A stretch of DNA of 10,135 nucleotides from an uncultured Oceanospirillaceae bacterium (GTDB taxonomy: Bacteria; Pseudomonadota; Gammaproteobacteria; Pseudomonadales; Balneatricaceae), in NCBI GenBank assembly GCA_946221045.1, contig CAMIIY010000045.1:1-10135 (forward strand), written 5' to 3'. A program made the position numbers and the translations under genes. Shown here piece after piece: positions 1-5,879 of this stretch (positions within the stretch are counted from its first letter, which is position 1; each line of letters begins with the position of its first letter). The notes below the pieces were generated by a model that had not been told where the DNA came from, made no database searches, and saw only the letters and a program-made list of their open reading frames with translations.

Positions 1-14
1 CTCTATCACACCGT

Positions 15-20
15 AAGGAG
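15..20 (+). promoter_or_regulatory. Ribosome binding site of the EF-hand gene
   Basis: AAGGAG lies 10 bases before the ATG at 31. The spacing is a little long, but the core is a full Shine-Dalgarno match and supports this start. Confidence 0.7.
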
Positions 21-30
21 ACTGTGCCCC

Positions 31-372
31 ATGAAATTATCTGTGTTTTTGCTGGCTTCAGTAGTATCTCTGACTGTCATTCCCGCTCAGGCTGAACAGG
101 CCGATGCAACTCAGCCACAGGCGGCTGAAAAAGCCCAGAAAAAAGCACCCGCGCTGGAAACCCATGAAGAAATTTTTGCCAAGCTGGACATTGATGGTGA
201 TCAGAAAATCAGTCTGCAGGAAGCAGAAGTGTCTCCCGCACTGACCAAAGGTTTTACTGCGATTGATACAAACAAAGACGGTTTTCTGACAAAACAAGAA
301 TTTGCCAACCTGTGGGCACGTGCTGCTAAAACACGTAACCGATTGGCCATGGCAAATACCGCTTCTCTGTGA
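31..372 (+). CDS. Exported EF-hand calcium-binding protein
   Basis: A 113-residue protein with two consecutive EF-hand loops. Residues 1-21 form a Sec-type signal peptide (one Lys, a hydrophobic core, then AQA before the likely cut). An Ala/Gln/Lys-rich linker covers about 22-42. Loop 1 is residues 53-64 with Asp53, Asp55, Asp57, Ser61 and Glu64. Loop 2 is residues 79-90 with Asp79, Asn81, Asp83, Thr87 and Glu90. Both have the 12-residue spacing and terminal Glu needed for calcium, so binding in the periplasm is a sound inference. No enzymatic domain is present, so it may be a calcium buffer, sensor or partner of an envelope protein. The gene starts behind AAGGAG and is followed 12 bases after its stop by the structured RNA element. 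The upstream neighbour is outside the window. The specific role is unknown. Confidence 0.88.
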   Translation: MKLSVFLLASVVSLTVIPAQAEQADATQPQAAEKAQKKAPALETHEEIFAKLDIDGDQKISLQEAEVSPALTKGFTAIDTNKDGFLTKQEFANLWARAAKTRNRLAMANTASL

Positions 373-384
373 GGGAGAGCATTA

Positions 385-546
385 GCTACCCGGGGTATCG
401 ACCTCCGGACTGCTGCTTCCGAGACAGCTGCAGACAGTCTCCCTCCTGATACTCCGGGAGCGGGTTAAATCGGGCACCGTCCGTTCTCCAAGTTAGCCCA
501 TTAGCCTGATTTAACCGGCCGGTTCAGCACGTGAATCGGCCTTTTT
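385..546 (+). ncRNA. Candidate structured small RNA, or structured 3' UTR, upstream of glrK
   Basis: Consecutive helices almost without linkers. P1 pairs 389-399 with 448-458 (11 pairs, one G-U) and extends past bulged A388 by pairing 385-387 with 459-461. Inside it, 408-416 pairs with 430-439 (nine pairs, bulged A434). Between these two helices is an 8x8 internal loop, 400-407 against 440-447, with CCTCC at the same offset on each strand (402-406 and 442-446). P2 pairs 463-475 with 504-516 (13 pairs, one G-U). The terminator hairpin begins at the next base, 517. No convincing promoter is visible upstream, so this could be a processed 3' UTR of the EF-hand mRNA or an independent RNA. In enterobacteria the small RNA GlmY occupies this place next to glrK. 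I see no sequence match to GlmY. Folds were worked out by eye. Confidence 0.45.
517..546 (+). terminator. Rho-independent terminator of the EF-hand gene / RNA element
   Basis: GGCCGGTTCA (517-526) pairs with TGAATCGGCC (532-541): ten pairs including one G-U, loop GCACG, followed by TTTTT at 542-546. It separates the EF-hand unit from the glrK operon. Confidence 0.8.
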
Positions 547-548
547 CG

Positions 549-578
549 TTCACCGGGGTTCGATCTGTCCGGTACAAT
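549..578 (+). promoter_or_regulatory. Candidate sigma70 promoter of the glrK operon
   Basis: TTCACC at 549-554 (4 of 6 to the -35 consensus) and TACAAT at 573-578 (5 of 6 to the -10) are separated by 18 bases. The pair sits just after the upstream terminator and would start a leader of roughly 45-50 bases before the ATG at 632. I found no TGTC-N10-GACA site (the GlrR operator known from E. coli glmY) and no -24/-12 sigma54 element between 373 and 613. Confidence 0.5.
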
Positions 579-631
579 CAAGGCAAGTTGATGGATAATA
601 GATTGATAGTATTGTGATATCGTTCTTACCC

Positions 632-2031
632 ATGCCCAATAAATCCGGCCAATTCTGGCGCCTCAGCTCATTAAGACAGCTGGTGATTCTGGCCTTTCTT
701 GCCGTAGTAGCCCCCTTTGGCATACTTATCTATTACGCCACTGACCAGTTGGTTGATCAGTCCAGTCAGGGACGTGTGCTTGCCCAGCAGGCACTTGAAG
801 TTACCCGTCGCGGACAGCAACTCAGATTACTGGCTGAAGCCATCACCCGTGCCTCTAAACAGTTTGAGATTCTGCAACGCGAGGATATCCGCCAGCGTCT
901 CCTGCAACTGGTCGATGAATACGAAACACAACTCTATTTCCACGCCCCCTGAGTGATCAAGCAGGGGAAAACAAACTGATCAGAGACGTACTCAACCACT
1001 ATCGTCAGAACACCACCCCGGCCCCGGCAGATCTGCAACAGCTGACTCAGGTGATGAATCTGGCGGTTGACCAATATCTGGACCGGACACTGCAAAACCT
1101 GAATCAGGTTGCACAGAACACCCAAACCAGACTGGAAGTCATGACGCTGCTGTTACTGGCCCTGTCGGCAATTCTGATGGTGTTCTTCAGCTACAACATT
1201 ATCCAGCCGGTCAAACGCATCGCCCGGCGTATCCGCGCGATGGGTACCGGTGAATCCTACGAGGTTAAGAGCGTGGGCGGACCACAGGAGCTGGTCTCCC
1301 TTGAGCAACAGCTCAACTGGTTAAGCGAACAGCTGACGGCGGCGGATGAGGAGAAACACCGTTTTCTGCGGCATATGTCCCATGAATTGAAAACCCCCTT
1401 AACCACACTGCGCGAAGGATCAGACCTGCTGGTTGAACAGATCACCGGTTCGCTGAATGAAAATCAGCAGGAGATTGCTGCACTGCTGCAAAGCAATGCC
1501 CGGCAGCTGCAGCAACTGATTGAACAGCTGCTGGACTATAACCGTTTGTCCCAGCTGGAACCGGTCAAACCCAGAACGGTATCCGTCCGCGCACTGTTAC
1601 AGCAGGCCTGCGAACCACACCGGCTTCTGCTGGAACAGAAAAAGGTCCGTTTACACCTGCCCCAACATGAACTTAGCTGGCAAACAGATGCTGATATGCT
1701 GATGCGTATTCTTACCAATCTGGTCAGCAATGCCGCCCAGTATGGCGACCGGGAAGGTGAGCTGCGACTGAATATGTTTGTCGAGGGACAGCAGCTTTAT
1801 ATCGACATTCAAAACAGCGGCCCCACCATCCCCGATGCGGATGTACCGCACCTGTTCGAGCCTTTTTATCAGGGTCAGAACCGGCGCCAGGGGCCTGTAC
1901 GCGGCTCAGGCATCGGCCTGAGTATCGTCAAGGATGCCGCCCGGGTACTGGGCGGCACCGTAACACTGCAACATAATCAAGGTCAGACCGTCTGCTTCCG
2001 GGTCTGTCTGACGCAAATGGAACCGATCTGA
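632..2031 (+). pseudogene. glrK: Sensor histidine kinase GlrK/QseE, reading frame interrupted
   Basis: Membrane kinase of the GlrK/GlrR (QseE/QseF) envelope-stress system. The frame opened at 632 stops at TGA 950-952; the rest continues in the -1 frame from about 946 to the stop at 2029-2031. Adding one C to the run at 945-949 restores a continuous 466-residue protein, close to the ~475 of E. coli GlrK. The N-terminus shares SLRQLV and the first membrane helix (about 680-735) with E. coli GlrK. A second helix is at about 1147-1206, followed by a HAMP linker. The phospho-acceptor His (SHELKTPL) is at 1381-1383, the N-box Asn at 1729-1731 and the GSGIGL G-box from 1903. All kinase motifs are intact, so the break is recent, a sequencing error, or bypassed. 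ATG 632 is preferred to GTG 614 by homology; neither has a clear ribosome site. The 3' part could restart at ATG 1051 (326 residues). The stop overlaps the next ATG. Confidence 0.85.
945..949 (+). other. Frameshift site in glrK (C5 run before TGA)
   Basis: The bases read CAC GCC CCC TGA in the upstream frame. One more C gives CAC GCC CCC CTG AGT GAT and joins the two kinase halves in frame with no other change. Slippage of the CCC codon back by one base next to the UGA would have the same effect during translation. Confidence 0.85.
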
Positions 2032-2510
2032 TGCCAATACGCTGTGGATACTCACTGCTCATAACCCTGCCCCTGCTGCTTACCGGCTGCCAGGTGCAAA
2101 CGCTGATACCCGAAAGCAGCACCTGCCATATGAGCCAGTCGGCACTGGCACAGGTCCAGCAGACTGAATTCAGCCTGTATCACCAGCCCGGGCTCAAAGC
2201 CGGACTGCTGAAAGAGGCCCGGAACAATCGGGATATTGCCCTCCAGGCACTGCTCTTATCGCAACCCGGCGCCACACTGGAGCAGCTGCAACAGGCCAAC
2301 CGCCTGTATGAACGACTGGTGCTCTATCCCAGCGCAGACTGCCCCGGTGATACCTACCTGAATTTACGCCACCGTATGGCCAGAAGCACCCAGACTCTGC
2401 AACAGGAGCAAGCCCTGTTGCGCAAACAGCACCAGGAGATGCAGGCCAAAATAAATGCTCTGACAGAGCTGGAAAATGAACTAACCCGTGAGCGGGAGAC
2501 GAATCCATGA
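2031..2510 (+). CDS. qseG: QseG/YfhG-like lipoprotein
   Basis: A 159-residue lipoprotein between the sensor kinase and response regulator genes, the same place as qseG (yfhG) in E. coli, where QseG is an outer-membrane lipoprotein that works with the kinase. Residues 1-19 are a lipoprotein signal peptide with lipobox LTGC (Leu17-Cys20), so the mature protein starts at lipidated Cys20. Residue 21 is Gln, not Asp, so outer-membrane sorting is expected. The mature part is mostly helical, Gln/Leu-rich, and ends in a charged coiled coil (about residues 118-157). It is clearly shorter than E. coli QseG (about 237), which fits a family that varies in length. Its ATG overlaps the kinase TGA (ATGA-type coupling) and its own stop overlaps glrR by four bases, so the three genes are translationally coupled. 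Identity rests mainly on position and lipobox; sequence conservation is weak. Confidence 0.75.
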   Translation: MPIRCGYSLLITLPLLLTGCQVQTLIPESSTCHMSQSALAQVQQTEFSLYHQPGLKAGLLKEARNNRDIALQALLLSQPGATLEQLQQANRLYERLVLYPSADCPGDTYLNLRHRMARSTQTLQQEQALLRKQHQEMQAKINALTELENELTRERETNP

Positions 2511-3826
2511 GTGCGCATATCCTTCTGGTGGACGATGATCCGGCCCTGCTGAAACTCTTAAAGGTACGTCTCGACTCTGAGGGTTACAGGGTTACCTGTG
2601 CCGAAAGTGGAGAAGAAGCCTTGCAACGGCTGGATGATTCCGTGCAGCTGGTCCTGACCGATTTACGCATGGAAGGCATGGACGGCTTAACACTGTTTCA
2701 TCAGATTCAGGCGCGCATGCCCCAGCTGCCCGTCGTGATTCTGACCGCTCACGGCTCGATACCTGAAGCAGTCAGCGCCACGCAACAGGGTGTGTTTGGC
2801 TTTCTGACCAAACCCATTAACCGAGAACAACTGCTCGACACACTCAGCTCAGCATTGGCGGAAACCCCGGTGAATCAGGGTGACTGGCGGGCGGATATTA
2901 TTACCCGCAGCCCCCTGATGGAACAAGTACTGCAGGAAGCAGAACAGGTCGCCAGTGCCGATGTCAGCATACTGATTACCGGTGCCAGCGGCAGCGGTAA
3001 AGAGATGCTCGCCAACGCCATCCATAAAGCCAGTCCGAGACGGAAAAAACCGTTTGTCGCCATCAACTGTGGCGCCTTGCCGGAACAGTTACTGGAATCG
3101 GAACTGTTTGGCCATTGCAAAGGTGCATTCACCGGCGCTATCAGTAGTCATGACGGCCTGTTTCGGGCAGCCAGTGGCGGCACCCTGTTTCTGGATGAGA
3201 TTGGTGATATGCCCATGCCACTGCAGGTTAAGCTGCTGCGGGCCCTGCAGGAACGCCAGATACGACCGGTGGGCAGTACCGAAAGCATACCGGTTGATGT
3301 ACGCGTATTATCTGCCACCCATCGCAACCTGGAAGAAGCGATGAGCCAGCAGGAGTTCCGGGAAGATCTGTTTTACCGCCTGAACGTGGTGAACCTGCAT
3401 CTGCCTTCGCTATCAGAACGGGCTGAAGACATCCCGCCGCTGGCCCGCTTCTTTCTGCATCGTGCCGCTCAGCGGCATAACCCGAAGGTCAAAAACATCT
3501 CCAGTGCGGCACTGCAACTGCTGGCTCAGGCGGCCTGGCCCGGCAATGTGCGCCAGCTGGAAAACATCATCGAGAAGGTCACTGCGCTCAGCACAACCCC
3601 GGTTATCAGTGACAGCGCTGTATCCAGAGCCCTGGCCAATCAGGATTTGGTGATGCCGGGTTTCAACGAAGCACGGGCTGAGTTTGAAAAACGTTATCTG
3701 AAAAAAGTACTGCAGATCGCGGAAGGCAATGTCAGTCAGGCGGCCAGAATTGCCGGACGTAATCGCACGGATTTTTACAAACTACTTAACCGGCATGGCA
3801 TGGAACCATCCAGCTTCAAGGAATAG
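2507..3826 (+). CDS. glrR: Sigma54-dependent response regulator GlrR/QseF
   Basis: A 439-residue NtrC-type transcription activator, near the 444 of E. coli GlrR and closely similar over its whole length. The receiver domain (1-120) has acidic Asp9-Asp11, phospho-acceptor Asp52, Thr80 and Lys102. The AAA+ domain (about 133-370) has Walker A GASGSGKE at 159-166, the sigma54-contacting GAFTGA loop at 206-211 and Walker B LFLDE ending at 230-231; WPGNVRQLEN lies near its C-terminal end. A Fis-type helix-turn-helix (about 400-430, with NVSQAARIAGRNRT) binds DNA. It should be phosphorylated by GlrK and activate sigma54 promoters; in enterobacteria the main target is the small RNA gene glmY. ATG 2507 overlaps the qseG stop by four bases. 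All catalytic residues are intact, in contrast to the broken kinase gene. The downstream glnB of E. coli is missing here; ybaK converges instead. Confidence 0.93.
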   Translation: MSAHILLVDDDPALLKLLKVRLDSEGYRVTCAESGEEALQRLDDSVQLVLTDLRMEGMDGLTLFHQIQARMPQLPVVILTAHGSIPEAVSATQQGVFGFLTKPINREQLLDTLSSALAETPVNQGDWRADIITRSPLMEQVLQEAEQVASADVSILITGASGSGKEMLANAIHKASPRRKKPFVAINCGALPEQLLESELFGHCKGAFTGAISSHDGLFRAASGGTLFLDEIGDMPMPLQVKLLRALQERQIRPVGSTESIPVDVRVLSATHRNLEEAMSQQEFREDLFYRLNVVNLHLPSLSERAEDIPPLARFFLHRAAQRHNPKVKNISSAALQLLAQAAWPGNVRQLENIIEKVTALSTTPVISDSAVSRALANQDLVMPGFNEARAEFEKRYLKKVLQIAEGNVSQAARIAGRNRTDFYKLLNRHGMEPSSFKE

Positions 3827-3845
3827 CGCACCCGGCAGGGTGCGC
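3826..3845. terminator. Perfect hairpin between convergent glrR and ybaK (weak terminator candidate)
   Basis: GCGCACCC (3826-3833) and GGGTGCGC (3838-3845) form an eight-pair stem with loop GGCA, starting on the last base of the glrR stop. Neither strand has a real T-tract after it, so it is a pause or mRNA-stabilising hairpin at least, and only a possible terminator. Confidence 0.45.
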
Positions 3846-3862
3846 GTTACAGATTAAGGACA

Positions 3863-4339
3863 CTAACCACGGCCAATATCGGCTAACGTGGCATTGGTAA
3901 GAGACACCAGATCAGCCGCGGCCATCTCGATTTCAAGTCCGCGGCGACCCGCACTCATATAGATTGTGGCAAATTGCGTGGCACTGTTATCCAGCACCAG
4001 AGGCAAACGTTTTTTCTGCCCCAGGGGGCTGATGCCTCCCACCACATAGCCGGTGGCTCGTTCCGCATCCTGCGGGTTTGCCATGACCACTTTTTTAATC
4101 CGCAGGGCACTGGCCATGGCCTTCAGATCCAGTTTGCCCACCACCGGCACAACCGCAACGGCCAACTGTTTGTTGTCACCATTACAGGCCACCAGCAGGG
4201 TTTTAAAGACCTGCTCCGGATTCAGATCCAGCGCCAGCGCCGCCTCTTCACCATAAGACTCGGCGGCGGGATCATGCCGGTATTCATGCACCCGATGTTC
4301 AACTTTGGCCTTCTTGGCTGCATTAATCGCAGGTGTCAT
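3863..4339 (-). CDS. ybaK: Cys-tRNA(Pro)/Cys-tRNA deacylase YbaK
   Basis: A 158-residue cytoplasmic tRNA-editing protein of the YbaK/EbsC family that hydrolyses Cys-tRNA(Pro) mischarged by prolyl-tRNA synthetase. It aligns without gaps of note to E. coli YbaK (159 residues). Key signs are the N-terminal MTPA, the PEQVFKTLLV segment holding the conserved catalytic Lys46, the GGISPLGQKKRLP block (glycines at 101-102) and the ATIYMSAGRRGLEIE block near the C-terminus. The ATG overlaps the stop of the upstream CigR-like gene by four bases (ATGA), so translation is coupled and it is the last gene of a minus-strand unit. It converges with glrR, separated by a hairpin. The neighbours are envelope proteins with no evident tie to tRNA editing. 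Confidence 0.95.
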   Translation of the reverse strand: MTPAINAAKKAKVEHRVHEYRHDPAAESYGEEAALALDLNPEQVFKTLLVACNGDNKQLAVAVVPVVGKLDLKAMASALRIKKVVMANPQDAERATGYVVGGISPLGQKKRLPLVLDNSATQFATIYMSAGRRGLEIEMAAADLVSLTNATLADIGRG

Positions 4340-4929
4340 TCCCGGCGCATCCCCCGTCCGGTCATCACGTCCGCCAGATCAATAATATCGATAATGGTGC
4401 CCTGACCTTTACTGACCCGGACAACTTTGTCCTGAATTCTCAGCACTTCATCCGCAACCACATCGGCGTCATAGTACATGCGATCCAGCAGATCCCGCGG
4501 TAATGGCTCAGCATACCCACGCAGGGCCGGATCAAGCACCTCACCCCGGGCCAGTTTTTTCTGCCAGCCCGGAGGCAGTTCACCGCCGCGTTCGAGCTTC
4601 TTCTGCAGCCCTTTCGGCAACTCTTTCTGCTGGCCATAGGTCTGGCCGGTACCTGAGGTCGCATGTTCGTTGTAATAGCGGCGGATCTCATCCCGTTCGT
4701 CATCACTGAAAACACGGTGCTCGCGACGGTCATAGCGCTCTGCGCGATCGTCTTTTTCAGATTTTTCGTACCGCTCTTCAGAGTGTTCTTTATACTTTTT
4801 CGACTCGGTTTTGACCTGCTCATGTTTCGGGCTTTTGTTATTCCCTTTCTGTCCGGCATGCTCCGGCTTTTCAGCGTAAACCGGTAAGGTAAACAGTGCC
4901 GCGATCAGGATCATGACTAACTTATTCAT
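4336..4929 (-). CDS. Exported CigR-like (RcnB-related) protein
   Basis: A 197-residue secreted protein. Residues 1-19 are a signal peptide (hydrophobic core, then VYA before Glu20). Residues 20-75 are a very charged Lys/Glu/Arg/His-rich stretch of low complexity. Residues about 76-145 hold the pattern seen in the anti-virulence regulator CigR/RcnB-related families: DEIRRYYNEH, then two nearly repeated units (LPKGLQKKLERGGE and LPPGWQKKLARGEV), then LPRDLL. A small C-terminal domain follows (about 150-190, RIQDKVVRVSKGQGTIIDIIDL). In Salmonella CigR is an inner-membrane-associated anti-virulence protein; no such role can be claimed here. AAGGA stands six bases before ATG 4929 and overlaps the stop of the SYLF gene; the 3' end overlaps ybaK by four bases. 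Family assignment is from motif memory; function is unknown. Confidence 0.72.
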   Translation of the reverse strand: MNKLVMILIAALFTLPVYAEKPEHAGQKGNNKSPKHEQVKTESKKYKEHSEERYEKSEKDDRAERYDRREHRVFSDDERDEIRRYYNEHATSGTGQTYGQQKELPKGLQKKLERGGELPPGWQKKLARGEVLDPALRGYAEPLPRDLLDRMYYDADVVADEVLRIQDKVVRVSKGQGTIIDIIDLADVMTGRGMRRE

Positions 4930-4938
4930 GGTCTGTCC

Positions 4939-5472
4939 TTATTTTCGGGTTATTTTCGAGCCTTCAAGGGAAAGGTTATACATCAGCCCCTTGTTGGAAA
5001 AGATAAAACCAATAATCGGATCCTGAATGGTAGAGGTATCAATGGTACCGCCCACGCCAAGAGTCACCAGAGCAACACTGCCATCAACTCCGGCCTCCCA
5101 GCCCTGACTGCGCTTAAACTGCTGCAGCGCTGCATCTGTCATAAACAGGATCATCTGGGATTTGATCTGCGCTCCAAGCTGCAAACCAATGGAGGCAGAA
5201 AAAATCGTGTAATAACCATCGGTTTTACCCCCGATGATTAGTTTACCTTCCCCATATTCACCACCAATGCCAATGCCGGCTTTATAGACTTCAGGAAAGA
5301 TAAGCACCCCTTTTGCTTGCTGCACCAGCGTTTTGCCTGCTGAGGAGTGGCCATAGAACTTATTCAGTGCTTCGGTGGTTTTAGCATCTATTTCGACCGT
5401 TGAAGCAGCCTGTGCCGCGCTGCCGATCTGAAACAGCAGCAGAAAGGTGGCTATGAGATATCGCATGTGCAT
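4939..5472 (-). CDS. Exported SYLF/Ysc84-domain lipid-binding protein
   Basis: A 177-residue protein from the start at 5472. It has a signal peptide (1-22, ending AQA) and then one SYLF (Ysc84) domain: AKGVLIFPEVYKAGIGIGGEYGEG, the GYYTIFSASIGLQLGAQ block, ILFMTDAALQQF, and the C-terminal GLMYNLSLEGSKI strand. The SYLF domain binds phosphoinositides in eukaryotes; bacterial members are secreted or envelope proteins of uncertain role. The frame is open up to 5544, but AAGGAG at 5484-5479 lies six bases before ATG 5472 and the signal peptide begins there, so 5472 is the start (ATG 5466, two codons on, is an alternative). The stop lies nine bases before the CigR-like gene, whose ribosome site overlaps it, so the two are co-transcribed. 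A 78-base gap separates it from the DUF3820 gene upstream. Confidence 0.88.
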   Translation of the reverse strand: MHMRYLIATFLLLFQIGSAAQAASTVEIDAKTTEALNKFYGHSSAGKTLVQQAKGVLIFPEVYKAGIGIGGEYGEGKLIIGGKTDGYYTIFSASIGLQLGAQIKSQMILFMTDAALQQFKRSQGWEAGVDGSVALVTLGVGGTIDTSTIQDPIIGFIFSNKGLMYNLSLEGSKITRK

Positions 5473-5478
5473 ACAGGT

Positions 5479-5484
5479 CTCCTT
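5479..5484 (-). promoter_or_regulatory. Ribosome binding site deciding the SYLF gene start
   Basis: On the minus strand this reads AAGGAG, six bases before the ATG at 5472-5470. It rules out the longer 201-residue reading from 5544. Confidence 0.8.
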
Positions 5485-5550
5485 CGTTTTTATTTTTGAT
5501 CCTAGTGCAAAGTGGCTGAATCTTGCCTGAAATATAGGACGCACCCAACC

Positions 5551-5766
5551 TCAGGTAGTTTTTTTCAGGGGTTTGAGGATCGATTCCAGTCCATGAATCC
5601 GGATTTCCAGCATCAGCGCCAGCAACTCACCCAATTCACCCTGCGGAAACCCCTGTTTGGCAAACCACAACAGATAGGGTTCCGGCAGATCCATTAACAG
5701 TCGCCCCTGATACCGACCAAACGGCATTTTCATTCTGGCCAGTTTTAGCAGTTGTGTTTTATCCAT
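5551..5766 (-). CDS. DUF3820-family small protein
   Basis: A 71-residue protein from the start at 5766. It matches the DUF3820 pattern throughout: MPFGRYQGRLLMDLPEPYLLWF, then KQGFPQGELGELLALMLEI, then HGLESILKPL. The family is widespread in gammaproteobacteria. Pfam has linked it to a putative quorum-sensing-regulated virulence factor, but no biochemical function is established as far as I know. No signal peptide or membrane helix is seen, so it is cytoplasmic. The frame is open to 5844, but the extra 26 residues (with a CCPACC motif) are not typical of the family, and a TATAAT sequence covers the 5844 ATG. A short AGGTG lies just before 5766. It is transcribed divergently from the TPR-methyltransferase gene. 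Confidence 0.8.
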   Translation of the reverse strand: MDKTQLLKLARMKMPFGRYQGRLLMDLPEPYLLWFAKQGFPQGELGELLALMLEIRIHGLESILKPLKKTT

Positions 5767-5842
5767 ATTCACCTGATCTGAACCAAACTCCATCAATACC
5801 CCGCCAACCGCACAGCACGCTGGACAGCAAGTAAAGCCGCTC

Positions 5843-5848
5843 ATTATA
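5843..5848 (-). promoter_or_regulatory. Candidate -10 element of the DUF3820 gene
   Basis: The minus strand reads a perfect TATAAT here. No good -35 hexamer is seen at 16-18 bases upstream. If used, transcription would start near 5836 and leave a ~70-base leader before ATG 5766. Confidence 0.35.
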
Positions 5849-5879
5849 GTAGCCTTTCTTTTAGTTATTATTCACTACA

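Noticed and set aside
312..330. GGGCACGTGCTGC as a possible sigma54 -24/-12 promoter before the RNA element
   Set aside because: The GG and GC dinucleotides do not have the required ten-base spacing in any register, and it lies inside the EF-hand gene.
463..516. GTTAAAT and ATTTAAC arms resembling integron attC core sites
   Set aside because: Both match the core consensus letters, but attC sites have RYYYAAC first and GTTRRRY last. Here the order is reversed on both strands, there is no integrase and no cassette, and the arms are better explained as an RNA stem.
949..952. Programmed +1 frameshifting at CCC-TGA in glrK
   Set aside because: The continuing kinase frame is -1 relative to the first part, so a +1 shift would not join them; only -1 slippage or a missing base does.
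3974..4405. A 143-codon plus-strand open frame opposite ybaK
   Set aside because: Shadow of the well-identified ybaK and the CigR-like gene end; no ribosome site or recognisable family.
5473..5544. Longer N-terminus (24 more residues) for the SYLF protein
   Set aside because: It would bury the signal peptide, and a good ribosome site sits immediately before the ATG at 5472.
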